Assembly: GCA_000378025.1 (NCBI GenBank)
Contig: KB899087.1
Coordinates: 4,335,501 to 4,399,500 of the forward strand
Length of the DNA: 64,000 nt
Source: Xanthobacteraceae bacterium 501b
GTDB lineage: Bacteria > Pseudomonadota > Alphaproteobacteria > Rhizobiales > Xanthobacteraceae
Reading direction: 5' to 3'
Shown here: in pieces, positions 61,924 to 64,000 of the stretch
Layout of the letters: each line of letters opens with the position of its first letter
How positions within the stretch are numbered: position 1 is the stretch's first letter
Position numbers and translations under genes: made by a program
Notes under the pieces: generated by a model
Told to the model about the DNA's origin: nothing
The model's database searches: none
What the model saw: only the letters and a program-made list of their open reading frames with translations

Positions 61924-63894
61924 GTGACTGCTCAAATGGTCGGCTACATAATTGGCCTTCTGTCCATCAATGCCGTCTTGACCTGGTTCAGCTTCGTGTG
62001 TCTGCGGGGCATTATTTCCCCCTACCTGGCGGCTCTTGTGTCGTCCGGTCTGGTTCTGGCCGTCAGATCCCTGACCTACCAGGGAGATTTCATCGAAGGG
62101 CTGGTTCTTTACGCCGCGCCTCAAGCGGCCTGTCTGGTCCTTCTGTTGCTGCATGCGCGCCGCACGGCCGTGAGGCAGCGGCTCGCCTTGCCGGCGCCAG
62201 TCGCAAGCGCCGAGTCCGATCCGGACGGCGACGCCGAAACGGCGCTTTCGGCGCCGGTGCTGGCGCTGGCGTCTCGGCACGATGCGACGGCCGGCGACGC
62301 CAATCCGGTCGCCGCCGACCCGGCGCCCGCCGCGAAAGCCGTTCGAAGCTGGAATATCCTGGGCAATTACTGGCGGGGATACTATTCGCTCGGCGTTACC
62401 TATTGGGTGTTCGGCGCGGCCATTTTCGCGGCTGTATTCGCAGTAACCGTTGCGATCACGGTTTTTATTCAAATTAATCAGGGATATTATCCATATGTGA
62501 TATTTGGGTACTTTGTCTATTTCTGGATATTCCTGCTGTTCGTGACGATCTGGCAATATGTCGGTGTGTGGCGCTCGGCCAATAACAACATCGCCAAGAG
62601 GACGTCGGTCGGCAAGAAAGCGGTGTGGGCCAATCTTGCGAAGCTCAGCATCGTATTTGGGACGTTTTTTACCGTCGTTTTGTTTATTGAGAGCGGTTTT
62701 CCGCAGCTCAAGGAAGGCTATTCCGTTGCCTTTCGCGGAGACCCGACGATACCGGATTACGGCTTGCGGATCATGCGCAACGGCACCGAAGTCGAAATCA
62801 CCGGCGGATTCAAATTCGGCCTGACAGACGACTTCCTGACGATTCTGAAGGCGTCGCCACAGATCAAGGTCGTTCACCTGAACAGCATTGGCGGCCGCAT
62901 CGGGGAAGGTATCCGATTAAGCAAGGCCATCAGGGAGGCCGGGCTGCAGACCTATGTATCCAACCTCTGTGCCTCGGCCTGCACCGTTGCCTTCGCAGGA
63001 GGGACGGAACGCTGGATGGTGCCGAAAGCGGTGCTCGGATTCCACGGGCCGGCCTTCCCGGGCATGTCGATCAGCGAGCTTGAATCGGTCAGCCGTCAGC
63101 AATCGGCGCTCATGGTTGCGTTCGGCTATGATAAGGCGTTTGTGGAAAAGGCGGTCGCCATACCCAGCGATGATGTATGGAAGCCGACCCTTGCGGAACT
63201 GCAGGCGGCCCATGTTGTTACCGACGTTTCAGATGGATCCGACTTTGCGTTGTCGGGACTTGGTCAGAACCTGACCGATGCATCCTTCGTCGACTACATA
63301 ACGGGGAGTGCGCCTATTCTCGATCGGCTGAAACAGCATGACCCCGATGAATTCGAGGTGGTGGTGGAAGCGTATCACCAGAATTACATCGATGGTGGAA
63401 CGCTCGATGATGCCAATGATGTACTCAAATTCTACTCGTTTGACGCGGTTGTGAATCATGTGATGTCGGCAGACGACGCCGCTCTGGTCGATTTGGGGCG
63501 TCTTCTGATTGATGAACTAAAGATACTTCAAGGCCGGAACGTGCGGCAATGCGCGACATTTGGCGCGAGCGGCGGCGCCCATTTTCGCATCCAGTACGCG
63601 CTCCCCTCCGCCACTCTCAAAGAATATCAAGCGATCGGGGCGCGCCTTGTGGAGACGGCGACGGAGCGTCCCGCAGATGATGAGGCTGCGGTCGCGCGGA
63701 TGCTTGCGCGCACCATCGACCAGATGCGCCCGCGCTACACGCCGGAACAGATCTCCCTGCTGAAGGCGAATGACCCGAACCGCGAGCAGGCGGCGGATTT
63801 CTGCGCGGCTGTGATCGGGCTCTATCAGGCCATCGTGGAAGCCCCCCAGACGGAGGCCGCCGCGATGCTGCGTTCGGCGATGGGCGGCGAGTGA
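61924..63894 (+). CDS. Multi-pass membrane protein with C-terminal ClpP-like serine protease domain
   Basis: 656-residue protein. Three N-terminal helices (within about 5-80) are followed by an Ala/Pro/Asp-rich linker, three more helices (about 161-184, 191-214 and 240-258), then a soluble domain. The soluble part has VVHLNSIGGRIGEGIRLSKAI and LCASACTVAFAGGTERW (Ser351) and GFHGPAFPG (His374), the pattern of ClpP/crotonase-fold proteins such as COG3904; the third catalytic residue is not obvious. Residues about 420-640 match nothing I recognise. GTG 61924 is used, with TGGAGG 8 nt upstream. Base composition is AT-richer in the 62390-62720 part than in its neighbours. Probably an intramembrane or envelope proteolysis system of unknown target. 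Confidence 0.78.
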   Translation: MTAQMVGYIIGLLSINAVLTWFSFVCLRGIISPYLAALVSSGLVLAVRSLTYQGDFIEGLVLYAAPQAACLVLLLLHARRTAVRQRLALPAPVASAESDPDGDAETALSAPVLALASRHDATAGDANPVAADPAPAAKAVRSWNILGNYWRGYYSLGVTYWVFGAAIFAAVFAVTVAITVFIQINQGYYPYVIFGYFVYFWIFLLFVTIWQYVGVWRSANNNIAKRTSVGKKAVWANLAKLSIVFGTFFTVVLFIESGFPQLKEGYSVAFRGDPTIPDYGLRIMRNGTEVEITGGFKFGLTDDFLTILKASPQIKVVHLNSIGGRIGEGIRLSKAIREAGLQTYVSNLCASACTVAFAGGTERWMVPKAVLGFHGPAFPGMSISELESVSRQQSALMVAFGYDKAFVEKAVAIPSDDVWKPTLAELQAAHVVTDVSDGSDFALSGLGQNLTDASFVDYITGSAPILDRLKQHDPDEFEVVVEAYHQNYIDGGTLDDANDVLKFYSFDAVVNHVMSADDAALVDLGRLLIDELKILQGRNVRQCATFGASGGAHFRIQYALPSATLKEYQAIGARLVETATERPADDEAAVARMLARTIDQMRPRYTPEQISLLKANDPNREQAADFCAAVIGLYQAIVEAPQTEAAAMLRSAMGGE

Positions 63895-63916
63895 TGCGAC
63901 TGGCGCGCGCCGCGCC

Positions 63917-64000
63917 TCACGGGAGCGTGCCGATGACGCCCTGGAGGAGATAGTCGGTGCGCTGCAGCTCGTCGGCATAGGGGCCATAGCTGGTGCCCGC
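63917..64000 (-). CDS. 3' end of an unidentified gene, cut by window edge
   Basis: The last 27 codons of a leftward reading frame end at TGA 63917-63919; the peptide ends ...YADELQRTDYLLQGVIGTLP. The GPYADELQRTDYLLQ segment reads like a real protein C-terminus, but it is too short to name. It converges with the ClpP-like gene, leaving 22 nt between the stops. Confidence 0.45.
   Translation of the reverse strand, partial: AGTSYGPYADELQRTDYLLQGVIGTLP

Overview
The window is about 64 kb of very GC-rich bacterial chromosome. Gene content and neighbourhoods point to an alphaproteobacterium of the Hyphomicrobiales (Rhizobiales), perhaps near the Xanthobacteraceae; this is inference. The signs are an atpHAGDC operon with no F0 genes, a metW-metX / chorismate mutase-hisC-tyrC neighbourhood, DUF2794 and DUF1223 proteins, a long infA, and many intergenic palindromes of the types common in this order (CGTCATCCTGAGG..., GTCATGGCCGGGCTTG...). 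No rRNA, tRNA, CRISPR array, transposase or phage gene was recognised.

Layout. (1) 1-10532: selenium and formate respiration. A leftward run fdoG-fdoH-fdoI-fdhE-selA encodes a membrane-bound, Tat-exported formate dehydrogenase whose catalytic subunit has an in-frame UGA (6721-6723) followed by a SECIS hairpin, so the gene is a selenoprotein and not a broken gene. selD, for the selenium donor, is on the other strand behind a secreted thioredoxin-like protein and a Tat-exported transglutaminase-like protein. (2) 10729-16061: larA-larC-larE-larB, for a nickel-pincer-dependent racemase and its cofactor, plus an SDR-family gene. (3) 16065-19638: agmatine to putrescine (aguB-aguA), a DUF2794 gene and a DUF1223 gene. 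(4) 19922-29460: acnA, ccmAB and the F1-ATPase operon. (5) 29570-39647: tenA, infA, a DEAD-box helicase, a methyltransferase, an RlaP-like nucleotidyltransferase, metWX, chorismate mutase, hisC, tyrC and a deaminase. (6) 39812-50954: mmsA with a divergent LysR gene, a MerR-regulated zinc/cadmium ATPase, argH, tlpA, and a MocR regulator between two DMT transporters. (7) 51081-64000: an AT-rich orphan membrane protein, etfB-etfA-hbd, a rhomboid protease, GST, cobalamin adenosyltransferase, TspO, a host-attachment-family protein, YihY, proA-nadD, and a membrane protein with a ClpP-like domain.

How they work together. SelA and SelD supply the selenocysteine used by FdoG; SelB and tRNA-Sec are not in the window. 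FdoGHI passes formate electrons to quinone. LarB, LarE and LarC build the nickel cofactor used by LarA. EtfAB and the 3-hydroxyacyl-CoA dehydrogenase fit fatty-acid or PHB metabolism.

The most unusual structural observation is that ordinarily intergenic palindromic repeats appear inside reading frames. Two copies are embedded in the His-rich part of larC and one in the 5' end of nadD, always without breaking the frame. The two most obscure genes are the AT-rich gene at 51081-52211 and the multi-TM/ClpP-like gene at 61924-63894.
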